Positions 53,242 through 62,544 are shown, numbered from the stretch's first letter. The stretch is 64,000 nucleotides of DNA from Flavobacterium sp. CECT 9288 (GCF_918731615.1 NZ_OU957226.1:3039501-3103500); one strand, 5' to 3'. Notes: a model not told the origin generated them from the letters alone. Numbers and translations are program-made.

Positions 53242-56200
53242 CTATCCTACCAAGTTAATTATTTTACCTGGAACAATTATCACCTTGTTTGGTGTTTTAC
53301 CATCTAATTGCTTGATGGTTCTTTCGTCTTTCATTATGATTTCCTCGATTTGCGCTGCGGTTAAATCCAAAGGTAAAACTAAGGTAAAACGCATTTTTCC
53401 GTTGAAAGAAACTGGGTATTCTTTCTCACTTTCAACCAAATGTTTTGGATCAAAAACTGGGAAAGGAACTGCTGCTATCGAACCTTCATGACCTAGTAAC
53501 GACCATAATTCTTCTGCAATGTGCGGCGCGTAAGGCGAAATCACAATTGCTAATGGTTCTAAGATGGCACGAGAATGACAGTTTTGAGTAGACAATTCGT
53601 TTACACAAATCATAAATTGCGATACCGAAGTGTTAAAAGAGAATCCTTCAATATCCTCAGCTACTTTCTTGATGGTTTTATGCAATGATTTTAAGTTGTC
53701 TTTCGTTGGTGCTTCATTGGTCACAATCATACCATTTTCATCGAAATACAAACGCCATAGTTTTTTCAAGAAACCAAAAACTCCCGAAATACCTGCACTA
53801 TTCCAAGGCTTCGCTTGCTCTAGTGGCCCTAAAAACATTTCATACAATCGCAAGGTATCCGCACCGTATTCTGAGCAAATAGCATCTGGAGTCACCACAT
53901 TGTATTTAGATTTCGACATTTTTTCAACCTCGCGGCCAACGATATATTTGTTGTTTTCATAAATAACATCTGAATTTACAAAATGAAAATATCTATAATC
54001 TGAAAAAAATCTTTGCAAATCCAAAACATCAGTTTTAGGGTCTACCAAAGCAATATCAACATTAATTTTACTATACGGTAAAAGCTCATCAATTTCAATT
54101 AAGTTTCGATCAATAGAATCAAGGTTAAATAACCTTTTAATCACATCAAGCTCATCATCAGATATATTTTCACGAACAAAATTCTCGATTATTTTATGTA
54201 AATCTTTATTTTTTACACTAGGAACAACTCCTTCATCAATCACATCAAAGTTTTTAAATATTTCAAAACTTATCAGATACGTTTTTTCTCTTAATCTCTG
54301 AGGCAAAGAAGTCCTGTGTCCCATGTAATTAAAAATACTTGGCACAACTCTATAAACAAACGCACTCGTTCCCAAAATCATTCCTTGATTGATCAATTTT
54401 TTGAACGGTTCTTCGGTAGGTGCGAAACCTTTGTCTTTTAGGAATTTGTTCCAAAAACGAGAGTACAACAAGTGACCGGTTGCGTGTTCGCTTCCGCCTA
54501 TGTATAAATCTACGCTTTCCCAATAGGCTAGAGCTTCTTGGCTTGCAAATTCGGTTTCGTTGTGCGCATCCATATAACGCATCCAATAGTATGAACTTCC
54601 TGCCCAACCTGGCATGGTGTTCAATTCAAGAGGAAAAATAGTTGCATCATCAACCAAACTCGTTTCGACCACTTTGTTGTTCACACTGTCCCAAGCCCAA
54701 ACTGCAGCGTTTCCTAAAGGCGGCAAGCCGTCTTCGGTGGGTAAATATTTCTCAACTTCGGGTAAAATGATAGGCAAATGTTGCGCATCAATCATTTGCG
54801 GCAAGCCATTTACATAATAAACTGGGAAAGGCTCACCCCAATAACGCTGGCGAGAGAAAACTGCATCACGCAAACGGTAATTGATTTTCCCTTTTCCTTG
54901 GTTTATTTTTTCTAATTCGGCAATTACTTTTTGAGTTCCTTTTTTATAATCTAATCCATTTAAAAAATCAGAATCGACTAATTGAAACCCTTCTTTGGCG
55001 CCATAAGCTGCCTCAGAAATGTCTTGATCAAAGATGTTTTTAATAGCCGGCATTCCGTTTTGCCCTTTGAAGAAATTCGCAAAAGCATAATCTCTCTCAT
55101 CGCCACAAGGAACCGCCATAACTGCACCTGTTCCGTATCCCGCCAAAACGTAATCACCAATCCAAACTGGAATTGGTTCTTTTGTAAACGGATGTTCTGC
55201 AAAAGCTCCTGTAAACACTCCTGAAATGGTTTTCACATCAGCCATACGCTCACGCTCAGAACGTTTTGAGGTTTTTTCGATATAGGCCTCTACTTCTGCT
55301 TTTTGTTCGGCAGTAGTAATCTCCTGAACCAAAGGATGCTCTGGTGCCAAAGTCATAAAAGTCACCCCGAAGATAGTATCGGGTCTTGTTGTGAATACTT
55401 CAATGAAAGAGTCCTTAGTCCCTAGTTCTAAGTCTGAAATTTGCTTTTCACTTTCGACTTTCGACTTTTGACTTTCGACTTTAAATTTAACCATTGCTCC
55501 AACTGATTTCCCAATCCAGTTTCTTTGACTTTCTTTAATACTTTCGCTCCAGTCGATATCATTTAGACCTTGCAACAAACGTTCTGCATAAGCTGAAATA
55601 CGCATGCTCCACTGGGTCATTTTCTTGCGAACTACTGTAAATCCACCACGTTCCGAAACTCCGTTTACAATTTCATCGTTGGCCAAAACCGTTCCTAATC
55701 CCGGACACCAGTTAACTTCTGTCTCCGCTAAATACGTCAATCGGTATTGCAAAAGGATTTTCTCCTGAGTATCTTTTGCGAAAGCGCTCCATTCTTCGGC
55801 TGAAAAAAGATCTATATTTTCATCGCAAACTGCATTGACAGTTGTATTTCCTTCTTTTTCAAACAAGGCAATTAGGGTTGAAATATCCTCCGCTTTATCG
55901 CTGTTTTTATTGTACCAAGAGTTGAACAATTGAATGAAAATCCATTGTGTATGCTTGTAATAATCAGGATTTGAAGTACGCACTTCGCGACTCCAATCAA
56001 AAGAGAATCCTATTTTGTCTAATTGCTTTCTGTAACCCGCAATTTGGTTTCCTTCTTTATCCACACCACCGTCAATGTTCACACGAGTAGTATCTTCTGG
56101 ACGCTGACCCGTTTGAATAGCGTATTGCTCAGCAGGCAACCCAAAACTGTCGTAACCCATAGGATGCAATACATTAAAACCTTGGTGTCTTTTATATCTA

Positions 56201-56385
56201 GCAAACACATCAGAGGCAATATACCCTAGCGGATGCCCTACGTGTAAGCCCGCTCCAGATGGATAAGGAAACATGTCAAGAACGTAATATTTAGGCTTAT
56301 CAGCGTTGTTTTCGGCTTTGAATGTTTGGTTTTCTTGCCAGTATTTTTGCCATTTGGCATCAATTTCGTTGGGATTGTATTTCAT
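53242..56385 (-). CDS. leuS: Leucine--tRNA ligase, unusually long
   Basis: Charges tRNA-Leu, with editing of mischarged isoleucine or methionine. Class Ia motifs are intact: HVGH at residues 48-51 and KMSKS at 822-826. At 1047 residues it is much longer than E. coli LeuRS (860). The extra length includes an insert in the editing (CP1) domain near residues 300-325, with Lys, Glu and Ser encoded by a heptamer repeat. A second charged insert of more than 100 residues precedes KMSKS, about residues 675-815, in the leucine-specific-domain area. The N-terminal extension around KAEDISTLIALFEKEG is common in Bacteroidota. The frame is open throughout, so it should be functional. Confidence 0.95.
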   Translation of the reverse strand: MKYNPNEIDAKWQKYWQENQTFKAENNADKPKYYVLDMFPYPSGAGLHVGHPLGYIASDVFARYKRHQGFNVLHPMGYDSFGLPAEQYAIQTGQRPEDTTRVNIDGGVDKEGNQIAGYRKQLDKIGFSFDWSREVRTSNPDYYKHTQWIFIQLFNSWYNKNSDKAEDISTLIALFEKEGNTTVNAVCDENIDLFSAEEWSAFAKDTQEKILLQYRLTYLAETEVNWCPGLGTVLANDEIVNGVSERGGFTVVRKKMTQWSMRISAYAERLLQGLNDIDWSESIKESQRNWIGKSVGAMVKFKVESQKSKVESEKQISDLELGTKDSFIEVFTTRPDTIFGVTFMTLAPEHPLVQEITTAEQKAEVEAYIEKTSKRSERERMADVKTISGVFTGAFAEHPFTKEPIPVWIGDYVLAGYGTGAVMAVPCGDERDYAFANFFKGQNGMPAIKNIFDQDISEAAYGAKEGFQLVDSDFLNGLDYKKGTQKVIAELEKINQGKGKINYRLRDAVFSRQRYWGEPFPVYYVNGLPQMIDAQHLPIILPEVEKYLPTEDGLPPLGNAAVWAWDSVNNKVVETSLVDDATIFPLELNTMPGWAGSSYYWMRYMDAHNETEFASQEALAYWESVDLYIGGSEHATGHLLYSRFWNKFLKDKGFAPTEEPFKKLINQGMILGTSAFVYRVVPSIFNYMGHRTSLPQRLREKTYLISFEIFKNFDVIDEGVVPSVKNKDLHKIIENFVRENISDDELDVIKRLFNLDSIDRNLIEIDELLPYSKINVDIALVDPKTDVLDLQRFFSDYRYFHFVNSDVIYENNKYIVGREVEKMSKSKYNVVTPDAICSEYGADTLRLYEMFLGPLEQAKPWNSAGISGVFGFLKKLWRLYFDENGMIVTNEAPTKDNLKSLHKTIKKVAEDIEGFSFNTSVSQFMICVNELSTQNCHSRAILEPLAIVISPYAPHIAEELWSLLGHEGSIAAVPFPVFDPKHLVESEKEYPVSFNGKMRFTLVLPLDLTAAQIEEIIMKDERTIKQLDGKTPNKVIIVPGKIINLVG
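55450..55484 (+). repeat. Heptamer repeat inside leuS
   Basis: Five 7-bp units (ACTTTCG, ACTTTCG, ACTTTTG, ACTTTCG, ACTTTAA). Unit changes other than multiples of three would shift the leuS frame. Confidence 0.8.
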
Positions 56386-56409
56386 TCCTTTTTTTATTGT
56401 TTTTTAATT

Positions 56410-56438
56410 GAGTCATGCTCTCGTAAACTCAAGTCATT
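56410..56438. repeat. 29-bp direct repeat upstream of leuS, copy 1
   Basis: Identical to 56464-56492 with a 54-bp offset. It begins GAGTCATGCTCTCG and ends AACTCAAGTCATT, and holds a GAGT/ACTC inverted pair. Confidence 0.85.
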
Positions 56439-56463
56439 CCTATTTTTTATTTTTGTTTAAATG

Positions 56464-56492
56464 GAGTCATGCTCTCGTAAACTCAAGTCATT
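56464..56492. repeat. 29-bp direct repeat upstream of leuS, copy 2
   Basis: Exact second copy of the repeat at 56410-56438, in the leader or promoter region of leuS. Confidence 0.85.
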
Positions 56493-56658
56493 TTTATAAG
56501 GTTCTGAGCAACTGAGTAACAAAGGTTCTAAGTTTTATTGCGATGACTATTTTTAGGTGCCAAATTTACGTTTATTGTACGAAAGTTAAAACTTTGAGCG
56601 TTATTAACTTTAAATAAAGAATTTCTTTATTATTTTTACCCAATAATTTCAATAAACT

Positions 56659-57534
56659 ATGAGTTCTTCATTTGATAATTTTCAAAAACGCCGTTTAATT
56701 TCCTCTTATTTTTCAGTAGTATTAAGTGTATTTTTAGTCTTATTTCTGCTAGGAATCTTAGGATTATTTATCATTAATTCAAAAAAATTAGCCAATGATT
56801 TTAAAGAAAACATTGCTATGACTGTCTTCTTTAAGAATGAAGCTAATGATACTATTGTAAAACAATTTGGCACGCAATTAAAAGGGAGCCCTTTTGTAAA
56901 AACGTATAAATATGTAACTAAGGAAGCCGCTGCAAAAGAACATACTGATATTATAGGTGAAGATTTTATGACTTTCTTAGGCGAAAATCCATTACAAAAC
57001 TCCTATGATATTCATTTAAAAGGAGATTATGTAGTAAAAGACAGCATCGCAAAAATAGAATCTGGTCTTAGGAAAAATGCTATGATATCTGACATTGTAT
57101 ATGACAAGCAACTTGTTAATTTAGTGAATGACAATATCAAAAAAGTAAGTATGTGGATCTTGATAGTAAGTAGTTTTCTTGCTGTTATTGCCGTTTTATT
57201 AATTAACAGCTCTTTGCGTTTATCCATACATTCGAACCGCTTCATAATTAAAACGATGCAAATGGTGGGTGCAACAAAATCTTTCATCCGTAAACCATTT
57301 GTAATGCGCAGTATTAAACTGGGTATCATAGGTGCGGCACTTGCTGTACTGGCTTTGATAGGTGTTTTGATTTATGTAGAAACCAGTTTTCCTAACTTAG
57401 GAATTCTAGAAGACAAAGGGCTTATTGCACTGGTACTAGTAGCGGTATTAGGCTTTGGAGTTTTAATTACTTGGTTGAGTACTTATTTTGCTACACAACG
57501 ATTTTTAAATTTAAGAACTGACGATCTTTATTAG
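56659..57534 (+). CDS. ftsX: Cell division protein FtsX
   Basis: A 291-residue ABC-transporter-type membrane protein that couples FtsE to peptidoglycan hydrolases at the septum. It has four transmembrane helices (about residues 18-40, 170-190, 220-245, 255-280) and a large periplasmic loop between the first two, as in the family. Near the third helix it has the FtsX segment KTMQMVGATKSFIRKPF. It heads the unit ftsX, DUF3098, uppP, truB, which is conserved in Bacteroidota. ftsE is not in this window. Confidence 0.93.
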   Translation: MSSSFDNFQKRRLISSYFSVVLSVFLVLFLLGILGLFIINSKKLANDFKENIAMTVFFKNEANDTIVKQFGTQLKGSPFVKTYKYVTKEAAAKEHTDIIGEDFMTFLGENPLQNSYDIHLKGDYVVKDSIAKIESGLRKNAMISDIVYDKQLVNLVNDNIKKVSMWILIVSSFLAVIAVLLINSSLRLSIHSNRFIIKTMQMVGATKSFIRKPFVMRSIKLGIIGAALAVLALIGVLIYVETSFPNLGILEDKGLIALVLVAVLGFGVLITWLSTYFATQRFLNLRTDDLY

Positions 57535-57536
57535 TA

Positions 57537-57582
57537 TTCAGAATTCAGTCGCGGTATTCAGTCGCAGTCCTCAGGTACAGAT
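57537..57582 (+). repeat. Short ATTCAG/TCAGTC repeats after ftsX
   Basis: Units such as ATTCAG, ATTCAGTCGC and GTATTCAGTCGC recur in the 76-bp gap between ftsX and the DUF3098 gene. Their sequence (TTCAGTC) resembles the heptamer tract before frr. Confidence 0.5.
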
Positions 57583-57610
57583 TTAACTAAAAAAACAACA
57601 GCATTTACAA

Positions 57611-57853
57611 ATGGAAGATAAAGATAAAAAAAATGAATTTTTGTTTGAGAAAGTAAACTACAAAATTCTATTAATTGGACTTGGAGTTATTGCTTTAGGC
57701 TTTATCCTTATGTCAGGTGGAGGAAGTGAAGATCCAACAGTTTTTAATGAAGAAGTATTCAATTTTAGAAGAATTAGACTAGCGCCAACAACCGTTTTAA
57801 TAGGTTTTGGGATAACCATTTACGCTATTTTAAAAAATCCAAAAAAAGCATAA
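57611..57853 (+). CDS. DUF3098 membrane protein
   Basis: An 80-residue protein with a short charged N-terminus and two transmembrane segments (about residues 18-36 and 57-74), joined by a Gly/Ser/Glu-rich loop (GGGSEDP). This is the DUF3098 pattern. Function is unknown, but its position between ftsX and uppP is conserved in Bacteroidota. The uppP ATG follows its stop directly, so the two are co-translated. Confidence 0.88.
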   Translation: MEDKDKKNEFLFEKVNYKILLIGLGVIALGFILMSGGGSEDPTVFNEEVFNFRRIRLAPTTVLIGFGITIYAILKNPKKA

Positions 57854-58663
57854 ATGAATACATTACAAGCTTTTTTGATAGCTATTATTGAGGGATTGAC
57901 TGAATATCTTCCGGTATCATCTACCGCGCATATGGTTTTTTTGAGTTCTTATTTTGGCATACAAGAAGACGATTTTGTGAAACTGTTTCAAGTTTCTATA
58001 CAATTTGGAGCCATATTGGCTGTAGTAGCATTGTATTGGAAAAAATTCTTTGATTTTTCTAAAGTTAGTTTTTACCTCAAACTTATTTGCGCCGTAATAC
58101 CTGCGCTTGTCTTGGGGAAACTATTTGATGATAAAATAGAAGCAGTTCTTGGAAATCCTATACCAATTGCGATTGTTCTTATTTTAGGCGGTGTTGTTTT
58201 ACTATTTATTGACAGTCGTTTTCAAAACCCAACGGTTTTAAAAGAAGAGGATATTTCTATAAAAAAAGCAGTAACCATAGGTTTCTGGCAATGCTTGGCA
58301 ATGATGCCAGGAACTAGCAGATCTGCCGCATCAATTATAGGTGGAATGCAGCAAGGTTTATCCCGTCATGCTGCTGCAGAATTTTCTTTTTTTCTAGCGG
58401 TTCCTACTATGATGGCAGTGACCTGTTATTCTGTGTTTTTAAAAACGTATGAAAGTTCACAAATGAAAGGCTACGAACTCATTTTGAAATCAGATCAAAA
58501 CATTCAGCTCTTCTTAATTGGTAATGTGGTAGCCTTTATTGTTGCTGTAATTGCCATAAAGTTTTTTATTGAAATCATAAAAAAATATGGATTTAAGCCA
58601 TGGGGCTGGTACCGTATTATTGTGGGTGTGTTTTTATTAATTTACTTTTCGTATTTAAAATAA
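57854..58663 (+). CDS. uppP: Undecaprenyl-diphosphatase
   Basis: An inner-membrane phosphatase that regenerates undecaprenyl phosphate for cell-wall precursor transport. The 269-residue polytopic protein has both conserved motifs: EGLTEYLPVSSTAHM near the N-terminus and PGTSRSAASIIGG in the middle. The latter's Ser-Arg residues form the active site. It has about eight membrane helices. High expression of this family gives bacitracin resistance, hence the old name bacA. It is part of the ftsX operon. Confidence 0.96.
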   Translation: MNTLQAFLIAIIEGLTEYLPVSSTAHMVFLSSYFGIQEDDFVKLFQVSIQFGAILAVVALYWKKFFDFSKVSFYLKLICAVIPALVLGKLFDDKIEAVLGNPIPIAIVLILGGVVLLFIDSRFQNPTVLKEEDISIKKAVTIGFWQCLAMMPGTSRSAASIIGGMQQGLSRHAAAEFSFFLAVPTMMAVTCYSVFLKTYESSQMKGYELILKSDQNIQLFLIGNVVAFIVAVIAIKFFIEIIKKYGFKPWGWYRIIVGVFLLIYFSYLK

Positions 58664-58669
58664 TTTCTA

Positions 58670-59374
58670 TTGAAAACAGCTGATGAATACCTAGAAGGTC
58701 AAATTTTATTGATTGACAAACCTTTGCATTTTACTTCTTTTCAAGCGGTAAATAAGCTTAAATATGCTTTGATTAATAAAGTAGGTTTGCCAAAAAAATT
58801 CAAAATTGGCCATGCCGGAACCTTAGATCCATTAGCAAGTGGTTTATTATTAGTTTGTACCGGAAAATTCACCAAACGAATTACAGAACTTCAAGGTCAA
58901 GCCAAAGAATACACAGGAACTTTTTACATAGGGGCCACAACGCCATCCTATGATTTAGAAACAGAAATTGACCAAACCTTCCCTACTGCACATGTCAACG
59001 AAGAATTAATTCACGAAACAGTAAAACAATTTCTTGGCGAAATTGATCAAGTACCTCCTATTTTTTCGGCAATAAAAAAAGATGGTGTACGCTTATATGA
59101 GCATGCACGTGCCGGAGAAAGCATTGAAATTGCAAGCCGTAAAACTACCATACACGAGTTTGAAATTACTCGAATTGCCCTTCCTGAAATAGATTTTAGA
59201 GTAGTTTGTAGCAAGGGAACTTATATTCGTTCTTTAGCGTTTGATTTTGGAAAAGCCATGCAATCTGGCTCTCACTTAACGGTTTTAAGACGCACAAAAA
59301 TAGGCGATTATGATGTGAAAAACGGCATTAACGTTCTTGATTTTGAAGAAAGTCTTACCTCAAACATCCCTTAA
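58670..59374 (+). CDS. truB: tRNA pseudouridine-55 synthase
   Basis: Makes pseudouridine 55 in the T-loop of tRNAs. The 234-residue protein has the catalytic Asp53 in GHAGTLDPLASGLL, the motif YTGTFYIGATTPSYDLE, and RVVCSKGTYIRSLAFD. It lacks the C-terminal PUA domain of longer TruB proteins, which is common in Bacteroidota. The start is TTG at 58670; no nearby ATG fits better. It follows uppP by six bases. Confidence 0.95.
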   Translation: MKTADEYLEGQILLIDKPLHFTSFQAVNKLKYALINKVGLPKKFKIGHAGTLDPLASGLLLVCTGKFTKRITELQGQAKEYTGTFYIGATTPSYDLETEIDQTFPTAHVNEELIHETVKQFLGEIDQVPPIFSAIKKDGVRLYEHARAGESIEIASRKTTIHEFEITRIALPEIDFRVVCSKGTYIRSLAFDFGKAMQSGSHLTVLRRTKIGDYDVKNGINVLDFEESLTSNIP

Positions 59375-59896
59375 ATGAGGCTATTCATTATTTTATTATT
59401 GTTTCCTTTTTTTGCTTTTTCCCAAAACAAAACACGTTCCTTCATTCAATTTGATGTTTCCATACCCATTAAAGGCAATCAAAACAATGGATCGCAAAAC
59501 AACAATCAACAATCTAATAATAGCTGGTTTCTGCCAGATGGTATTAACAGTAAAATAGGCATTGGTTTAGAACCTAAGAAATGGATAGCACTAGGAATAC
59601 ACTCTGGAATAGACTGGACATGGTCAGAAAAAATTGTTCTAGTACCCGTTTTTGCTAATCTTAGATTGAGTCCAAAAATTAGTGATGAAACTCGTATTGC
59701 ATTACAACTTGGGCTAGGAAAAGGTACTGCTCTTGGAAGAGGAGCATTAAATGGTACTTACAAAAAAATAAGCTTAGGAATTCAAAATGATGATGATTTA
59801 GTTCTATTTATAGAAATGAGCCATTATGACATTGCTTTTAAAGATCAAAAAGAAACTGGGAGCATTAGTTTAGGACTATCCTTGATAACGTTTTAG
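59375..59896 (+). CDS. Exported beta-barrel-like protein, unknown function
   Basis: A 173-residue protein that begins immediately after the truB stop. It has a signal peptide ending FFAFSQNK, an Asn/Gln-rich linker (NNGSQNNNQQSNNS), and short amphipathic strands such as WIALGIHSGIDWTW and LGLSLITF. These suggest a small outer-membrane barrel. I do not recognise a family. It is the last gene of the ftsX operon and is followed by a terminator. Confidence 0.7.
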   Translation: MRLFIILLLFPFFAFSQNKTRSFIQFDVSIPIKGNQNNGSQNNNQQSNNSWFLPDGINSKIGIGLEPKKWIALGIHSGIDWTWSEKIVLVPVFANLRLSPKISDETRIALQLGLGKGTALGRGALNGTYKKISLGIQNDDDLVLFIEMSHYDIAFKDQKETGSISLGLSLITF

Positions 59897-59920
59897 ATAG
59901 CAAAGCTATTTACAATAAAA

Positions 59921-59964
59921 AAAACACATGATAAATACACTATTTGTTTTATCATGTGTTTTCA
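59921..59964 (+). terminator. Terminator at the end of the ftsX operon
   Basis: Perfect 15-bp stem AAAACACATGATAAA with its complement, followed by T-rich sequence. Confidence 0.9.
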
Positions 59965-60267
59965 TTTTCAAGACCTATAGTTTTAAACTAACTTATACTA
60001 AAGGTCACAGTCATTAGTTAATAATTAGGCAAATGTTTTCCACCAAAAAGTGCAAAAGATAGGTAATCATAAACCCTTTCTAATAATTTTTTCATAATAA
60101 TGTTTTTTATTGTTAGACAACATACAAACACCTATAAAAAAAGCAAACTAAAAAGTAGACTTGGTTAGCAATGAGCAAGTTACGATTATTTTTTGATTTA
60201 AAAATAAAAAAAATAAAAAAATTTTAAAACCGTTTAATGTAGCCCGCTACACGTTGATTTCATTAAA
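59965..60267. other. Gap between the ftsX operon and the thioredoxin-like gene
   Basis: Very AT-rich. It holds a possible 25-codon ORF (60018-60095) and a small hairpin terminator near 60243-60258, past the thioredoxin-like gene. Nothing else was seen. Confidence 0.5.
60018..60095 (-). CDS. Possible 25-residue small protein
   Basis: A short frame beginning ATG (60095) and ending TAA, encoding a basic start MKKLLERVYDYL followed by SFALFGGKHLPNY. It could form an amphipathic helix. No family is recognised, the ribosome-binding site is not clear, and it may be chance. Confidence 0.3.
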   Translation of the reverse strand: MKKLLERVYDYLSFALFGGKHLPNY

Positions 60268-60882
60268 CTAAAAAATACTTTTATCCAGTTCGCGCATTAA
60301 ATTTATCAATTCATTTTGAGTAGATAGTCCCTTATCGTGGTGGTACCAGAGTTGTAAATTTGTTTTTAGGGTTTCATCAATTACGCCAAACTCTTTTTTG
60401 TACTCTAAAACTAAGTTGGTTGCTGCTTGTGGTCTTGGTCCCCAATGTCCTAAAACTCCACCCGTTTCTTTTTTGATAATTACTAGAATTGGTATGGAAC
60501 GTGCTTTATTTGTTAAGAAACAATCCATAAACTCTAGGTTTTCATCTCTAAGTACAATTTTTAAATCAATCTTGTCCGTTGCTTCGGCCATTTTATGATA
60601 TATGGGTAAAAGTTGAGCAGCATCACCACACCAACCCTCAGAGATCACTAACCAAATGTACTCCTCTTGTAATGCTTGTAGCTCTTGAATGGTCCTTTCA
60701 GTAAGTACAATGGTTTTATCAAGGCGTTTCATTCGAGTCTCATTAAGTTCGCTATAATGTGTTAAATCAATAGACTGCGTGAGTCCAGTAGACTTTTTTT
60801 CTAATAATAAATCGGTAATCTTTTTTCTATATTCGGCATAAGAAAGACTGTTAAACAAGGCTTTAGCTACAGGGATTTTCAT
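60268..60882 (-). CDS. Thioredoxin-like protein with a single active-site Cys
   Basis: A 204-residue thioredoxin-fold protein of the Thioredoxin_9 type. The active-site loop reads WCGDA (Trp84, Cys85), so the second Cys of CxxC is replaced by Ala. The conserved cis-Pro region SIPILVII follows. An N-terminal helical extension of about 70 residues comes before the fold. A one-Cys site suits thiol relay or peroxide handling rather than classical disulfide reduction. No signal peptide is seen, so it is cytoplasmic. It is a single gene, divergent from the patatin gene. Confidence 0.85.
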   Translation of the reverse strand: MKIPVAKALFNSLSYAEYRKKITDLLLEKKSTGLTQSIDLTHYSELNETRMKRLDKTIVLTERTIQELQALQEEYIWLVISEGWCGDAAQLLPIYHKMAEATDKIDLKIVLRDENLEFMDCFLTNKARSIPILVIIKKETGGVLGHWGPRPQAATNLVLEYKKEFGVIDETLKTNLQLWYHHDKGLSTQNELINLMRELDKSIF

Positions 60883-60989
60883 GATATATAATTTATTTTT
60901 ACAAAGCTACCACAAAAAATGATGGTATAAATTGATATATGTCATTCTCTTGTAGCTAAAAAAGAGTAATTTTAGCACAAATAGTGAAT

Positions 60990-61769
60990 ATGGATCTTAA
61001 AACAAAATCAATAGGACTTGTTCTTTCTGGAGGAGGTTCAAAAGGTTTAGCGCATGCAGGCGTGATTAAATTTCTAGAAGAGCAAGATATAAAACCCAGC
61101 CAAATAGCAGGTACTAGTGCGGGCTCTATTGTAGGCGCTCTTTATGCTTGGGGTAAAACCCCCGAAGAAATTTTAGAGTTTTTTAAATCTATTTACCTTT
61201 TCCATTGGAAACACTTAACTTTTAAAAAAGCGGGATTGATAGACTCAGAGTCGTTTAGAGTTTATTTTGAATCTATTTTTAAAGATGCCACATTAGGTGA
61301 TATGAAAATTCCAGTACAAATTACAGCCACAGATATGGTACGAGGCAAACTCAAAATTTTTGGACCGAGTACAAAGATTGTAGATGCCATATTAGCCTCA
61401 TCAGCATTTCCTGGTATTTTATCCCCATATGAAATTGATGGTAATATTTACAGTGATGGCGGCATTCTCAACCATTTCCCTACAGATGTTTTACAAGGAC
61501 AATGTGAAACCATTATTGGAATTTATGTGAGTCCCATTCAAAAAATTGAAGCTAAGGATTTACGTTCTATCAAAGCAGTAACTACACGCGCCTTTGACAT
61601 TCTTTCGGCTAACTCAAACATTCATAAATTTAATATGTGTGATTGGGTAATTGAACCTAAGGATTTATGTCTTTACAGCACCTTTGAAACTAGTAAAATT
61701 AAGATGGACCAAGTATTTAATATTGGCTACCAAGCTGCAAAAAAATCCTTTGAAAAACTTAGTTTATAA
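60990..61769 (+). CDS. Patatin-like phospholipase
   Basis: A 259-residue acyl hydrolase of the RssA/patatin group. It has the oxyanion loop SGGGSKGLAHAG, the nucleophile Ser43 in GTSAGS (GxSxG), and the catalytic Asp in SDGGILNHFP. The ATG at 60990 is preferred over the GTG two codons upstream because GLVLSGGG then starts at the usual distance. No signal peptide is present. It may act on membrane lipids from the cytoplasmic side; its substrate is not known. It precedes pyrH but has a separate promoter region. Confidence 0.92.
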   Translation: MDLKTKSIGLVLSGGGSKGLAHAGVIKFLEEQDIKPSQIAGTSAGSIVGALYAWGKTPEEILEFFKSIYLFHWKHLTFKKAGLIDSESFRVYFESIFKDATLGDMKIPVQITATDMVRGKLKIFGPSTKIVDAILASSAFPGILSPYEIDGNIYSDGGILNHFPTDVLQGQCETIIGIYVSPIQKIEAKDLRSIKAVTTRAFDILSANSNIHKFNMCDWVIEPKDLCLYSTFETSKIKMDQVFNIGYQAAKKSFEKLSL

Positions 61770-61806
61770 ATTACAATCAAGATTATATTAAAAAAAAAGA
61801 AAATTC

Positions 61807-61814
61807 TATATTTG
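61807..61814 (+). promoter_or_regulatory. Bacteroidota -7 promoter box (TATATTTG) for pyrH-frr
   Basis: Exact TAnnTTTG match 23 bases before the pyrH ATG at 61837. Confidence 0.6.
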
Positions 61815-61836
61815 CACCAATCAACGCAACACACAC

Positions 61837-62544
61837 ATGAAATACAAAAGAATTCTACTGAAATTAAGTGGGGAAGCTTTAATGGGCGACTTACAATACG
61901 GAATTGACCCAAAAAGACTTGCTGAATATGCTGACGAAATCAAGCAAATTCATAACAAAGGAGTAGAAATTGCCATTGTAATAGGTGGTGGAAACATTTT
62001 TAGAGGAGTAGCTGGTGCCAGTGCAGGAATGGACAGAGTACAAGGAGATTACATGGGAATGCTTGCAACGGTAATAAACGGAATGGCCTTACAAGGCGCT
62101 CTTGAAGAAAAAGGAATGAAAACCCGTTTGCAAACAGCCTTAAAAATGGAATCTATTGCAGAGCCTTACATTAAGAGAAGAGCCGACAGACACCTTGAAA
62201 AAGGAAGAATTGTAATTTTTGGAGCTGGAACAGGAAACCCGTATTTCACAACAGATACTGCAGCTGTTCTAAGAGGAATTGAAATCAATGCTGATGTCAT
62301 CCTAAAAGGAACTCGTGTTGATGGTGTTTATGATTGTGATCCAGAAAAAAATGCTTCGGCAATAAAATTTGATTTTATTTCTTTTGAAGATGTGTTGAAA
62401 AAAGGATTGAATGTAATGGACACAACGGCTTTTACACTAAGTCAAGAAAATAAATTGCCTATTGTAGTTTTTGACATGAACAAAGTAGGGAACTTGCTCA
62501 AAATTTGCGAAGGAGACAATATAGGAACCGTAGTTAATATATAA
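61837..62544 (+). CDS. pyrH: Uridylate kinase
   Basis: Phosphorylates UMP to UDP. The 235-residue hexameric-type enzyme belongs to the amino acid kinase fold: [14 protein letters not shown] at the N-terminus, [10 protein letters not shown] for phosphate binding, and [13 protein letters not shown] as the UMP-binding region, followed by [13 protein letters not shown]. All family motifs are present. It is followed by frr, the pyrH-frr order common in many bacteria. Confidence 0.97.
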   Translation: MKYKRILLKLSGEALMGDLQYGIDPKRLAEYADEIKQIHNKGVEIAIVIGGGNIFRGVAGASAGMDRVQGDYMGMLATVINGMALQGALEEKGMKTRLQTALKMESIAEPYIKRRADRHLEKGRIVIFGAGTGNPYFTTDTAAVLRGIEINADVILKGTRVDGVYDCDPEKNASAIKFDFISFEDVLKKGLNVMDTTAFTLSQENKLPIVVFDMNKVGNLLKICEGDNIGTVVNI

